The notes under the pieces are model-generated. The model ran no database searches. It worked only from the letters and a program-made list of their open reading frames with translations, and was not told the origin of the DNA. A stretch of 20,073 nt of DNA from an uncultured Veillonellaceae bacterium (GTDB lineage Bacteria > Bacillota > Negativicutes > Veillonellales > Negativicoccaceae), in contig CABTYA010000009.1 in the NCBI GenBank assembly GCA_902488965.1, positions 1 to 20,073 on the forward strand. The letters are read 5' to 3'. Position 1 is the first letter of the stretch. Each line of letters opens with the position of its first letter. Positions 7,196-13,554 of the stretch are shown piece by piece. A program made the position numbers and the translations under genes.

Positions 7196-8215
7196 TTATG
7201 AATGAAACAACCGGGCAAACTGTTCTTTATCAGACGTACGCCCTTCGACCATTCGCCCGATATCCGCCGGCATGGCGTGAAGCTCATCTACCGAACGGTA
7301 TCCCGCCGGCGGCGCGACGTCTTTGCGGATCGGCGTATACCCGATCTGCGCCGTCACTTCCTGTCCGCGCTTGGAGAGGATAAAGTCCACAAACGATTCC
7401 GCCGCCTGCCGATGCGGCGTTCCCGCGACAATGCCGATCGGCTCGGTGATGACGAGCGATCCTTCCGCAGGATAGATAAATTCGACCGGCGCACCGGCGG
7501 CTCTCGCCCGCAGCGCCAAGTAGTCGACTACGATACCGATTGCTTTTTCACCCGATTGGACGGCTTTTTGCACGGCACCGTTGCCTTTTTCCACCTTGAC
7601 GCCGTTCGCTTTCAAGCCTTCATACCAGCCCCAGCCCATCGCCTCCTGCTGGAGAATCACGCCGAGGTTGTACGCTGCCGCCCCCGAATAGAGCGGACTC
7701 GGCATCACCAGCTGCCCCGCATACGCGGCGTCGGTGAGGTCCGCCCACGCTTGCGGACGTGTCGTGATTTTGTCCGTGTTGATCATCAGCCCCGTCGCCA
7801 TCGCCTTCGTGCCGACATACGTATGACCCGCATCATAATACGCCGGGTCGATTGCCGCAAGCTCCGGCGATTCGTACGGCGCCAGCAGCCCTTCCTCTTT
7901 CAGTCCTTCAAACGTCGATACATCGGCGACCAAGAGCACGTCCGCCTGCACCGCGCCGACTTTCTTTTCCGCCATCACTTTACTGATGACTTCTTCCGTC
8001 CCGCTGCGGAACGTCTTGACATTCACTTCGGGATGCACTTCATGATACGCTTCGATCAACTGCTGGATATCCTTTTCCGGTTGCGAAGTATACACCACCA
8101 GCTCACCCTGCGGCGCATTCGTCGGCGCGGTCGGTTCCGGGCCGCCGCAACCGGCGGTCAGCACGAGTGCCGCCAAACATCCGCCTACCCATTTTGTCCA
8201 CTTTGTCCACTTCAT
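7196..8215 (-). CDS. ABC transporter substrate-binding lipoprotein (Fe(III)/2-AEP family)
   Basis: Lipid-anchored solute receptor of 339 residues for the importer encoded downstream. The N-terminus MKWTKWTKW leads into a hydrophobic segment and the lipobox LTAGC, so the mature protein should begin at Cys23. The body is a type-2 periplasmic-binding fold: GELVVYTSQPEKDI at the mature N-terminus, SPLYSGAAAYNLG in the middle and IVVDYLALRARAAG further on. These are typical of the FbpA/FutA/PhnS-like group that binds ferric ion or 2-aminoethylphosphonate. A longer reading begins at 8245, but AAGGAGGAG sits four bases before ATG 8215 and a signal peptide follows at once, so 8215 is the start. First gene of the operon, expressed from an upstream extended -10 promoter. 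Ligand unresolved; iron is the commonest guess for this class. Confidence 0.9.
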   Translation of the reverse strand: MKWTKWTKWVGGCLAALVLTAGCGGPEPTAPTNAPQGELVVYTSQPEKDIQQLIEAYHEVHPEVNVKTFRSGTEEVISKVMAEKKVGAVQADVLLVADVSTFEGLKEEGLLAPYESPELAAIDPAYYDAGHTYVGTKAMATGLMINTDKITTRPQAWADLTDAAYAGQLVMPSPLYSGAAAYNLGVILQQEAMGWGWYEGLKANGVKVEKGNGAVQKAVQSGEKAIGIVVDYLALRARAAGAPVEFIYPAEGSLVITEPIGIVAGTPHRQAAESFVDFILSKRGQEVTAQIGYTPIRKDVAPPAGYRSVDELHAMPADIGRMVEGRTSDKEQFARLFHS

Positions 8216-8264
8216 CGAACTCCTCCTTATGTCATCTGTCGGCACTGTCCTGCCGTCTGCGGGC

Positions 8265-8312
8265 AGTATACGTCCGAAATGTCAATCTTTCGTCAACCCG
8301 AGGTCATGCCTC
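8265..8312 (-). promoter_or_regulatory. Possible operator/leader elements of the ABC importer operon
   Basis: The leader between promoter and start carries two minus-strand TTGAC boxes, TTGACG (8296-8291) and TTGACA (8285-8280), exactly 11 bp apart (one helical turn). Upstream of them is an inverted GAGG-n5-CCTC (8300-8312). A TATACT at 8270-8265 lies 9 or 20 bases from these boxes, neither a good promoter spacing. Direct repeats at one helical turn resemble response-regulator sites. No Fur-box match was recognised. Confidence 0.25.
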
Positions 8313-8326
8313 GCCTGTATTTCTTT

Positions 8327-8335
8327 ATTATACCA
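8327..8335 (-). promoter_or_regulatory. Extended -10 promoter for the ABC importer operon
   Basis: Minus-strand TGGTATAAT (TATAAT at 8332-8327), with the TGn extension and no convincing -35 box. It gives a leader of about 105 bases before the binding-protein gene, long enough to hold regulation. Confidence 0.6.
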
Positions 8336-8364
8336 CTATCCGCCGCCGATTTTCGGCACATCAA

Positions 8365-8390
8365 AACGGCTCGACCGTAGTCGAGCCGTT
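8365..8390 (-). terminator. Intrinsic terminator after the DUF2922 gene
   Basis: An 11-bp perfect stem (AACGGCTCGAC / GTCGAGCCGTT) with a four-base loop, 5 bases after the DUF2922 stop. It is followed on the minus strand by only four T, so the tail is short. It separates the amidase cassette from the ABC operon. Confidence 0.75.
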
Positions 8391-8395
8391 GCCCC

Positions 8396-8602
8396 TTAGT
8401 GAAGCGGCGTTACCGTCCGTTCGACGATTTGTGCCGTTTCATAGCGATTGTATACGCCCTGCTTGTTGCTGAACACGCCCGCGGCGGCGATTTTGTCGCC
8501 GACCGTTTTGGCCTCGGCCGCCGTCAGCCCTTCTCTCGGGCGGGCGACGTGCAGCATCGCTTTGCCGCTGCCGGCGCGAAATACGAGTTGCAATGTCTTC
8601 AT
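8396..8602 (-). CDS. DUF2922 family small protein
   Basis: A 68-residue protein with the DUF2922 pattern: an N-terminal strand MKTLQLVFRAGSGKAM, then VARPREGLTAAEAKTVGDKI, then AGVFSNKQG and the C-terminal ARIVERTVT-like AQIVERTVTPLH. No signal peptide, membrane segment or catalytic motif is visible. DUF2922 genes are common in Firmicutes next to DUF1659, and no function is established. AAGGAGGTGAGA just before ATG 8602 is an exceptionally strong ribosome binding site and suggests high expression. It is the last gene of the cassette, 36 bases after DUF1659, followed by a terminator. DUF1659 and DUF2922 look like distant versions of one another (short beta-rich N-terminus, similar alternating Ala/Asp helix, VERTVT versus VETTVL ending), so they may form a heterodimer; that is inference. 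Confidence 0.85.
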   Translation of the reverse strand: MKTLQLVFRAGSGKAMLHVARPREGLTAAEAKTVGDKIAAAGVFSNKQGVYNRYETAQIVERTVTPLH

Positions 8603-8638
8603 GTTCTCACCTCCTTGCCTTTACTTTTGGTTTGCCGC

Positions 8639-8851
8639 TTAGCGAACGAGCACGGTCGTTTCTACTTTGACGATCTGCTTCGCCGTCCAAGTCTGCAACG
8701 ATGCCAGATCTTCCGCTGCCGTCAGCAGTTGCTCGTCCGTCGCGTTCGCGGCGATATTGCCGTACGTCAGCCGGCCGGTCGTTTCTTTGCCGTCGTCGCC
8801 GCTGCCGGCGAGCACGACTTGCAACCGTCGGGATACTTTGTTGGCCCCCAT
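8639..8851 (-). CDS. DUF1659 family small protein
   Basis: A 70-residue protein matching DUF1659: RLQVVLAGSGDDGKETTGRLTYGNI at residues 9-33 (N-terminal beta strands), then ATDEQLLTAAEDLASLQ (helix), ending QIVKVETTVLVR. No signal peptide or membrane segment is seen. The family is unassigned. In Firmicutes it travels with DUF2922 and sometimes with a YvrJ-type miniprotein. It lies 64 bases after the amidase gene and 36 before DUF2922. Its ribosome binding site is complementary to the whole 3' end of 16S rRNA, which points to very efficient translation. A nested inverted repeat occupies the gap upstream and may carry a separate promoter or a regulatory hairpin. Confidence 0.85.
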   Translation of the reverse strand: MGANKVSRRLQVVLAGSGDDGKETTGRLTYGNIAANATDEQLLTAAEDLASLQTWTAKQIVKVETTVLVR

Positions 8852-8853
8852 CC

Positions 8854-8868
8854 GATCACCTCCTTTCT
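8854..8868 (-). promoter_or_regulatory. Full-length Shine-Dalgarno of the DUF1659 gene
   Basis: The plus strand reads GATCACCTCCTTTCT, which is the 15-base 3' end of Firmicutes 16S rRNA. The mRNA therefore pairs with the anti-Shine-Dalgarno tail over its entire length, seven bases after GGAGG being the ATG. Most genes here pair over only 5-8 bases. Confidence 0.85.
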
Positions 8869-8877
8869 TTCTCTACA

Positions 8878-8911
8878 TTCCGCTTATCGTTCGAACGCAA
8901 GGTCGGCGGAA
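8878..8911. repeat. Nested inverted repeat between amidase and DUF1659
   Basis: TTCCGC (8878-8883) and GCGGAA (8906-8911) form an outer inverted repeat. Inside it is the perfect 10-bp palindrome CGTTCGAACG (8888-8897). No T-run follows, so it is not an evident terminator. It could be an operator or an mRNA hairpin placed just before the strong ribosome binding site. Confidence 0.5.
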
Positions 8912-8915
8912 TGAT

Positions 8916-9455
8916 TTATTTCCATGCACTGCGCAATACCTGCGCCCATACCGTCGCCGCATTCGTCCGCAGCCAACGGCAGTCGCCGGGATGAGTCAAA
9001 AAGCCCGCCTCGAGCAGCACCGCCGGCATCGGTGTCCGCCGTAACACGTAATAGTCCGCCTCCTTGTAGCGGGCATCGGGGCGCGGAGGAGGCAGGCCGC
9101 CGCGCCAGACGATTCCCGCCGCCACCGCTGCACGGGCAATCCGATTGGCCCAGTCGCGAGCCTCCTCGCCCGCATCCGGATGGACATAGATCTCCGCACC
9201 GTGCGCACGGCTGTCCGCCGCCGCATTGGCATGAATCGACAGGAAACGGTCCGCGCCGAATTCCGTCGCCGTCCGTACAATCTCGTCCAATGAATCGGAC
9301 TGCAACATCCCGCAGACCGCGACCGTACGCAACGCCTGCGCGGCCGCTTCGCCGATGGCAGCCGCCACCGCCCATTCGGGAGTACCGTCCGTCCCGATTG
9401 CGCCCGGGTCGGGCACGCCGCGCGGCGCATGCCCCGGATTAATCAAAAGTCGCAT
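8916..9455 (-). CDS. N-acetylmuramoyl-L-alanine amidase (Amidase_3), no signal peptide
   Basis: Zinc peptidoglycan hydrolase of the Amidase_3 family, which cleaves the bond between muramic acid and L-Ala; 179 residues, a bare catalytic domain. From ATG 9455 the zinc ligands are H9 (INPGHA), E27 (PEWAV) and H75 (SIHANA). The catalytic Glu is E149 (AVLLEAGFLTHPGD). DPGAIG (16-21) is also typical. There is no signal peptide, SH3 or other wall-binding domain, unlike housekeeping AmiC/CwlD-type enzymes. It therefore resembles a phage-type endolysin or an enzyme released by another route. A GTG directly before ATG 9455 is an alternative start. No Shine-Dalgarno is visible, and the preceding miniprotein stops 9 bases upstream, so translation probably depends on coupling to it. 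Confidence 0.9.
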   Translation of the reverse strand: MRLLINPGHAPRGVPDPGAIGTDGTPEWAVAAAIGEAAAQALRTVAVCGMLQSDSLDEIVRTATEFGADRFLSIHANAAADSRAHGAEIYVHPDAGEEARDWANRIARAAVAAGIVWRGGLPPPRPDARYKEADYYVLRRTPMPAVLLEAGFLTHPGDCRWLRTNAATVWAQVLRSAWK

Positions 9456-9464
9456 CACCGTACG

Positions 9465-9575
9465 CTACTTACGCACGGGAAGACGGCGTCGCTGCCCGTC
9501 CGCTTCGGCCGACAAATGCCGCACCAACTCGCCGAGCAGCCAAACCAATAATCGCAACCAATCATCTCGTGTCAT
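9465..9575 (-). CDS. 36-residue membrane/amphipathic miniprotein
   Basis: Short gene whose reality rests on its strong ribosome binding site (GAAAGGAGG, four bases before ATG 9575), the promoter-like sequence upstream and its coupling to the amidase. The product starts MTRDDWLRLLVWLLGELVRHL: one helix rich in Trp/Leu with Arg/Glu spaced along it (about residues 5-21), then a polar, basic tail ending RRRLPVRK. The helix could lie on or cross the membrane. Position and size recall YvrJ-type miniproteins that accompany DUF1659/DUF2922 in Firmicutes, or a pinholin/toxin-like peptide beside an endolysin. Neither assignment is supported by a recognised motif. A longer reading extends to 9692 but crosses the trpS terminator, so it was not used. 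Confidence 0.65.
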   Translation of the reverse strand: MTRDDWLRLLVWLLGELVRHLSAEADGQRRRLPVRK

Positions 9576-9603
9576 ATACCCTCCTTTCTCCCTGCGTTCA
9601 CTT

Positions 9604-9633
9604 TCTATATTCCGTTCACCGCCCGATTCGCAA
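9604..9633 (-). promoter_or_regulatory. Possible promoter of the amidase cassette
   Basis: Minus-strand TTGCGA (9633-9628) and TATAGA (9609-9604) with 18-base spacing, 28 bases before the miniprotein start. Moderate matches, but it sits immediately after the trpS terminator where a promoter is needed. Confidence 0.45.
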
Positions 9634-9664
9634 GGCGGAAAAAGAAAAAATCCGCGCACGAAAA

Positions 9665-9684
9665 AACCGCACCGAAGTGCGGTT
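9665..9684 (-). terminator. Intrinsic terminator of the glmS-trpS operon
   Basis: Perfect 8-bp stem AACCGCAC / GTGCGGTT around a four-base loop (UUCG on the minus-strand RNA), followed by six T on the minus strand. It lies 19 bases after the trpS stop. Confidence 0.9.
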
Positions 9685-9703
9685 TGGTTCAATGCGGTAC
9701 GGT

Positions 9704-10687
9704 TCAGCGATACAGCCCCATCGCTTCCGTGGCTTTCCGATAGGTGACGGCGGCTTTGGCATGCGCCTTTTCGCGGCCTTCGTCCAAAATGCGGCCGAGT
9801 TCCGGACTGCCCACCAGCTCATGATAGCGGCGGCGAATCGGTTCGAGTTCGCCCACGACCAGATCGGCTACATCTTTTTTGAGCGTCCCGTAGCCCTGCC
9901 CGTCGTAATCATGTTCCAATTCGGCAAAACTCTTGCCCGAAATTGCGGAATGAATGCTGAGCAAGTTCGACACGCCGGGTTTGTTTTCCTTGTCATAACG
10001 GATAACGCTTTCCGAGTCGGTCTGCGCACGTTTGATTTTGCGGACGATATCGTCTGTTTCGTCCAGCAGATAAATCGTCGCCGTCCGATTGTCGTCGGAT
10101 TTGCTCATCTTCTTCGTCGGCTCCTGCAGGCTCATCACCCGCGCACCGCCCTTCGGCGCCCACATTTCCGGAATCGTGAAGACCTCGCCGTAACGATAGT
10201 TGAAACGTTCCGCCAACGTACGGGTGATCTCCATATGTTGACGCTGGTCTTCGCCGACCGGCACCAGATTGGCCTGATAGAGCAAAATATCGGCTGCCAT
10301 CAGCGGCGGATAGGTCATCAGCCCGAGCGGAATCGAGTCGCCCTGCTTGCGTGCCTTGTCTTTGTATTGGGTCATGCGTTCCATTTCACCGACATACGAT
10401 GTCGTGATCATCACCCAGCCGAGCAGCGCGTGTTCGGGAACTTCCGACTGCACGAACAGTGTCGCTTTCGCGGGATCGAGTCCCGCCGCCAGATAAATCG
10501 CCGCCAACTCCGTCGTGCGTGCATGCAACTGTTTCGGATCTTGCGGAACGGTAATCGCGTGCTGATTGACCACGCAATAATAGCACTCATGCGTATCCTG
10601 GAACGGGATAAAATTCTTGAGTGCGCCCAAGTAATTTCCCAATGTCAAATCGCCGCTCGGCTGAATGCCGGAAAATATCGTATTCAT
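9704..10687 (-). CDS. trpS: Tryptophan--tRNA ligase
   Basis: Cytosolic class Ic aminoacyl-tRNA synthetase charging tRNA-Trp, 327 residues, the usual bacterial length. SGIQPSGDLTLGNYLGA (6-22) contains the HIGH-type motif as TLGNYLG. MTYPPLMAADILLYQ (124-138) and GEDQRQHMEITR (146-157) are typical TrpRS stretches. KMSKSDDN (193-200) is the KMSKS loop. ATG 10687 has AAGGAGG upstream and lies 15 bases after glmS, so the two are cotranscribed. No T-box leader is present in that gap or before glmS, so tRNA-Trp attenuation is not evident. The trpS terminator is clear. The protein itself is ordinary; the glmS-trpS pairing is a genomic coincidence or lineage arrangement with no obvious metabolic link. 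Confidence 0.97.
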   Translation of the reverse strand: MNTIFSGIQPSGDLTLGNYLGALKNFIPFQDTHECYYCVVNQHAITVPQDPKQLHARTTELAAIYLAAGLDPAKATLFVQSEVPEHALLGWVMITTSYVGEMERMTQYKDKARKQGDSIPLGLMTYPPLMAADILLYQANLVPVGEDQRQHMEITRTLAERFNYRYGEVFTIPEMWAPKGGARVMSLQEPTKKMSKSDDNRTATIYLLDETDDIVRKIKRAQTDSESVIRYDKENKPGVSNLLSIHSAISGKSFAELEHDYDGQGYGTLKKDVADLVVGELEPIRRRYHELVGSPELGRILDEGREKAHAKAAVTYRKATEAMGLYR

Positions 10688-10702
10688 ACTGCCTCCTTGA
10701 CC

Positions 10703-12532
10703 TTATTCCACCGTCACGGATTTGGCCAAATTCCGCGGCTTGTCCACATCCGTACCGCGGGTGATCGCCGCATAATACGCCAACAGCTGCAACGGAATCA
10801 CCGCCAAAATCGGAGCGACATAGCGATGTACGTGCGGAATCCGAATCACATGATCCGCCGAGGCTTCCAGCAACGGATCGTCTTCGTATCCGATCGCGAT
10901 GATAATCGCCTCACGCGCCGCCACTTCCTGCATATTATTGTACATTTTTTCACGGACATCATCCTGTGTAACCAGTGCGATGATCGGCGTACCCGCCACC
11001 ACCAGCGCCAGCGTGCCGTGTTTGAGTTCCCCGCCGGCGTATGCTTCGGCGTGGATATAGGAAATTTCTTTCAGTTTCAATGCGCCTTCCATAGCGACCG
11101 CATAGTCGATTGAACGGCCGAGGAAAAATACGTCTTCCACAAATCCGTATTGTTGCGCAAATGTCTTGATGGCGTCCGTGCTTTCAAAGACGCGGTTCGT
11201 CTTGTCCGGCAGGGACAGCAATCCTTCGACGATAGCCTGTTCGTCCGCCGCCGCGAGATGACCGTTCAAGCGGCCCATGTAAATCGCCAGCAGCAAGAGC
11301 GCCACCAGCTGGGTCGTGTACGCTTTTGTCGAGGCGACGGAGATTTCCGGCCCCGCCATGGTATATACCGCCGCGTCGGACTCGCGCGCGATCGACGAGC
11401 CGACCGTATTGGTGATTGCCAGGCTCTTCGCCCCGCGGCGTTTCGCTTCCTTGAGGGCGGCCAGCGTATCGATGGTTTCGCCCGACTGGCTGATGGTGAT
11501 ACAGAACGTCGACGCATCCGTAAGCGGATTGCGGTAGCGGTATTCCGACGCAATATCGACTTCGACCGGAATCCGCGCCAACTGTTCAATATAATACTTG
11601 GCCACCAAGCCGGCATGATAGGCGGTCCCGCACGCGGTAATGAGGATTTTGCGGATCCCCGCCACGTCCGACGCTTGCCATCGCAACTCGTCAAAGTAGA
11701 CCGTTTTATGTTCTTTATCGATATGTGTCGCCATCGTGTCGCGAAGCGCCTTCGGCTGTTCGTGAATTTCCTTGAGCATGAAATGCTCGTAGCCGCCCTT
11801 TTCGGCCGCTTCCGCCGTCCACGTCACCCGGTAAACCTTCTTGTCCACGGGGCGACCGTCACGGTCGATGACTTCGACGCCGTCCGCCGTCACGACGGCG
11901 AGTTCCCCGTCGTTCAGGATATAGGTATCGCGTGTCCGCTGAATGATGGCGGGAATATCCGACGCGATGAAGTTTTCCCCGTCGCCGAGACCGACGATGA
12001 GCGGGTTGTCTTTTTTCGCGCAAATCAATTTGTCCGGCTCGTGCGCATCCATAAACACCAGCGAATACGAGCCTTCAATCAAGCGCAGTACATATTGCAC
12101 CGTCGCCAAAAAATCGCCCTGATCGTACTCCGCGCACAAATGCGGAATAATCTCCGTATCCGTATCGGAAAGGAACGTATGTCCCTTGGCGATCAAGTCC
12201 TGCTTGAGCTCCATGAAATTTTCAATAATCCCGTTATGAACGACGACAAATCGCCCGCTCGCATCCGCATGCGGGTGCGCGTTCAAATCCGACGGACGAC
12301 CGTGCGTCGCCCAACGGGTATGCCCGATTCCGACCGAGCCGTGAATCGGATGGGTTTCGATATAGGTATCCAAATTATCCAAACGGCCGACCTTCTTACG
12401 AATCGTAATCGCGCCGTCGTCATAGCATGCAATCCCCGAGGAATCGTATCCGCGGTATTCCAACTTGCGCAGTCCTTCGATGAGGAACGACGGCGCATCA
12501 CCGTGTCCGATATATCCTACAATGCCGCACAT
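10703..12532 (-). CDS. glmS: Glutamine--fructose-6-phosphate aminotransferase (isomerizing)
   Basis: Makes glucosamine-6-phosphate from fructose-6-phosphate and glutamine, the first step to UDP-GlcNAc for peptidoglycan and lipid A. Full length at 609 residues. MCGIVGYIG gives the N-terminal nucleophile Cys2 (Cys1 after Met removal). HTRWATHG (71-78), NAHPH (84-88) and HNGIIENF (99-106) complete the glutaminase domain. Two SIS isomerase domains follow, with CGTAYHAG (301-308), SQSGETIDT (348-356) and STKAYTTQ (401-408). The C-terminus PRNLAKSVTVE is the conserved sugar-binding tail. ATG 12532 has AAGGAGG five bases upstream. The 5' leader is only about 75 bases from the predicted promoter and does not show the glmS ribozyme core found in many Firmicutes, so regulation must differ. 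First gene of the glmS-trpS operon. Confidence 0.97.
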   Translation of the reverse strand: MCGIVGYIGHGDAPSFLIEGLRKLEYRGYDSSGIACYDDGAITIRKKVGRLDNLDTYIETHPIHGSVGIGHTRWATHGRPSDLNAHPHADASGRFVVVHNGIIENFMELKQDLIAKGHTFLSDTDTEIIPHLCAEYDQGDFLATVQYVLRLIEGSYSLVFMDAHEPDKLICAKKDNPLIVGLGDGENFIASDIPAIIQRTRDTYILNDGELAVVTADGVEVIDRDGRPVDKKVYRVTWTAEAAEKGGYEHFMLKEIHEQPKALRDTMATHIDKEHKTVYFDELRWQASDVAGIRKILITACGTAYHAGLVAKYYIEQLARIPVEVDIASEYRYRNPLTDASTFCITISQSGETIDTLAALKEAKRRGAKSLAITNTVGSSIARESDAAVYTMAGPEISVASTKAYTTQLVALLLLAIYMGRLNGHLAAADEQAIVEGLLSLPDKTNRVFESTDAIKTFAQQYGFVEDVFFLGRSIDYAVAMEGALKLKEISYIHAEAYAGGELKHGTLALVVAGTPIIALVTQDDVREKMYNNMQEVAAREAIIIAIGYEDDPLLEASADHVIRIPHVHRYVAPILAVIPLQLLAYYAAITRGTDVDKPRNLAKSVTVE

Positions 12533-12611
12533 ATGTGCCTCCTTTATCTTTCCGCAGCCGCCGCGCTGTCTCTGTATCCGACGACTGTCGTTGTGTCAAA
12601 CAGCTGTATGT

Positions 12612-12640
12612 ATTGTAGCGTAAAACCGCTTGAAATACAA
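12612..12640 (-). promoter_or_regulatory. Predicted promoter of glmS-trpS
   Basis: Minus-strand TTGTAT (12640-12635) and TACAAT (12617-12612) with exact 17-base spacing, about 80 bases upstream of glmS. The leader contains a small hairpin (ACGAC-A-GTCGT type) but no recognisable riboswitch. No clear terminator separates it from the membrane-protein gene upstream, so read-through is possible. Confidence 0.65.
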
Positions 12641-12673
12641 CTTATTTGCCCGTCGCATCGCGACCGACGTCAC

Positions 12674-13435
12674 TCAGACGAACCGCAACCGCTCCGCCGC
12701 CAGCACGCTCGCCGCAACCCCCGCCGTCTCCAGCAAGAGCGCCTGTCCGATCGCCGTTTCCGTCGGCGACGTGTCGACCAGCCACTGGCCGAATGCGACC
12801 GCCGCAAGATACAGCGACAACCCCGTAAACGCCGCCACGGTGCGTTGTCGTTTCGTGCCGGGCGCGCGAACGAAGTACAACGCCCCGTACATCAGCGCCG
12901 CCAGCAGCGGCATCAGCGCCCGCATCGCCGCCAGTATCATTCCTGCAGATACCGCCACGACATCGCCGTCCGCGACGACACCGCTCCACACACTCGCCGC
13001 CTCGACACCGATGACGGCACCGAGCGGCGTCAGGTAGGGCACGCCGATTAGCACCCCGAGCAATCGCCACAACCGCTGCCGCCATCCTGTCAACCGGTCA
13101 TCCACGGCCGTCACCGCCAAAATGCACCCCGCCAGCAACACATATCCGGCCGCCATCGCCGCCACGCCTGCCGCCGAATCCACCGCCAATTCATCCGTTT
13201 TCTCCCATACGACCAGCGCCCCGATGACGGTCATCGCCCACGGCGCCCAACAAGCCGTCTGCAACGCCGCCGTCCGCCATACCGATGTCGTCCGCTGTAC
13301 CGCGCCGACCGCTCCGGCCAGCACGATATACAAAAGCCCCGCACGGGCGTCGTGCAAACCGAGTGCCGCCGCGGCCGCGGGAATCCCCGCCACCACGAGT
13401 GCGGCCGCCAGGAGTATGTAGATTCGTTTCTTCAT
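12674..13435 (-). CDS. Unknown multi-pass membrane protein
   Basis: A 253-residue, strongly hydrophobic protein with about seven or eight candidate membrane helices, for example residues 4-26 (ILLAAALVVAG region), 33-50, 63-80, 96-112, 127-150 and 163-185, separated by short charged loops (VDDRLTGWRQRLWR; RAPGTKRQR). No family motif was recognised and no enzyme or transporter signature is visible. Ala and Val are very abundant. The start chosen is ATG 13435, with GAGGTGG a few bases upstream. A longer reading from 13510 would run through the promoter TATAAT and was rejected. It is divergent from the DEAD-box helicase gene with closely packed promoters, and reads towards glmS without a clear terminator. 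Function cannot be proposed. Confidence 0.75.
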   Translation of the reverse strand: MKKRIYILLAAALVVAGIPAAAAALGLHDARAGLLYIVLAGAVGAVQRTTSVWRTAALQTACWAPWAMTVIGALVVWEKTDELAVDSAAGVAAMAAGYVLLAGCILAVTAVDDRLTGWRQRLWRLLGVLIGVPYLTPLGAVIGVEAASVWSGVVADGDVVAVSAGMILAAMRALMPLLAALMYGALYFVRAPGTKRQRTVAAFTGLSLYLAAVAFGQWLVDTSPTETAIGQALLLETAGVAASVLAAERLRFV

Positions 13436-13457
13436 ATCCACCTCGCTTATTTCCTGT

Positions 13458-13466
13458 ATTATATCA
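13458..13466 (-). promoter_or_regulatory. Extended -10 promoter of the membrane-protein gene
   Basis: Minus-strand TGATATAAT (TATAAT at 13463-13458), 22 bases before the start codon. The position of a -35 box is occupied by a GC-only stretch shared with the opposing helicase promoter. Confidence 0.6.
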
Positions 13467-13488
13467 CGAACGCCCCGCCGCCCCCGCA

Positions 13489-13497
13489 TGCTATAAT
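13489..13497 (+). promoter_or_regulatory. Extended -10 promoter of the helicase-licD operon
   Basis: TGCTATAAT (TATAAT at 13492-13497), identical to the ACT/PFL promoter core, and without a -35 match in the GC-rich upstream sequence. It leaves a leader of about 50 bases before the helicase ATG, with GAAGGAG as ribosome binding site. Confidence 0.65.
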
Positions 13498-13554
13498 AAA
13501 TACAATACATAACCGCTCGGTCCGAGGGGCCGACATTGATTTGAAGGAGACGTT

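Noticed and set aside
8265..8285. TTGACA/TATACT as a standard promoter before the ABC operon
   Set aside because: The spacing is only 9 bases (20 from the other TTGACG box), outside the range for sigma-70-type promoters. The TGGTATAAT upstream fits better.
8396..9575. Prophage remnant
   Set aside because: Apart from the amidase and a tiny helix peptide, there is no integrase, structural gene, attachment-site repeat or composition shift, and both flanks are housekeeping operons.
9576..9692. N-terminal extension of the miniprotein to 75 residues
   Set aside because: The extension would start inside the trpS terminator region and cross the predicted promoter. A strong ribosome binding site marks ATG 9575 instead.
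12652..12664. GTCGC-ATC-GCGAC hairpin after the membrane-protein gene as a terminator
   Set aside because: The stem is only five base pairs and no T-run follows on the minus strand.
12533..12673. glmS ribozyme
   Set aside because: I looked for the conserved core and cleavage region upstream of glmS and saw neither. The transcript leader is also too short for the full ribozyme.
9569..13051. Two very long plus-strand open frames (514 and 633 codons) opposite trpS and glmS
   Set aside because: Both are exactly antisense to unmistakable housekeeping genes, with His/Arg-rich composition and no start signal.
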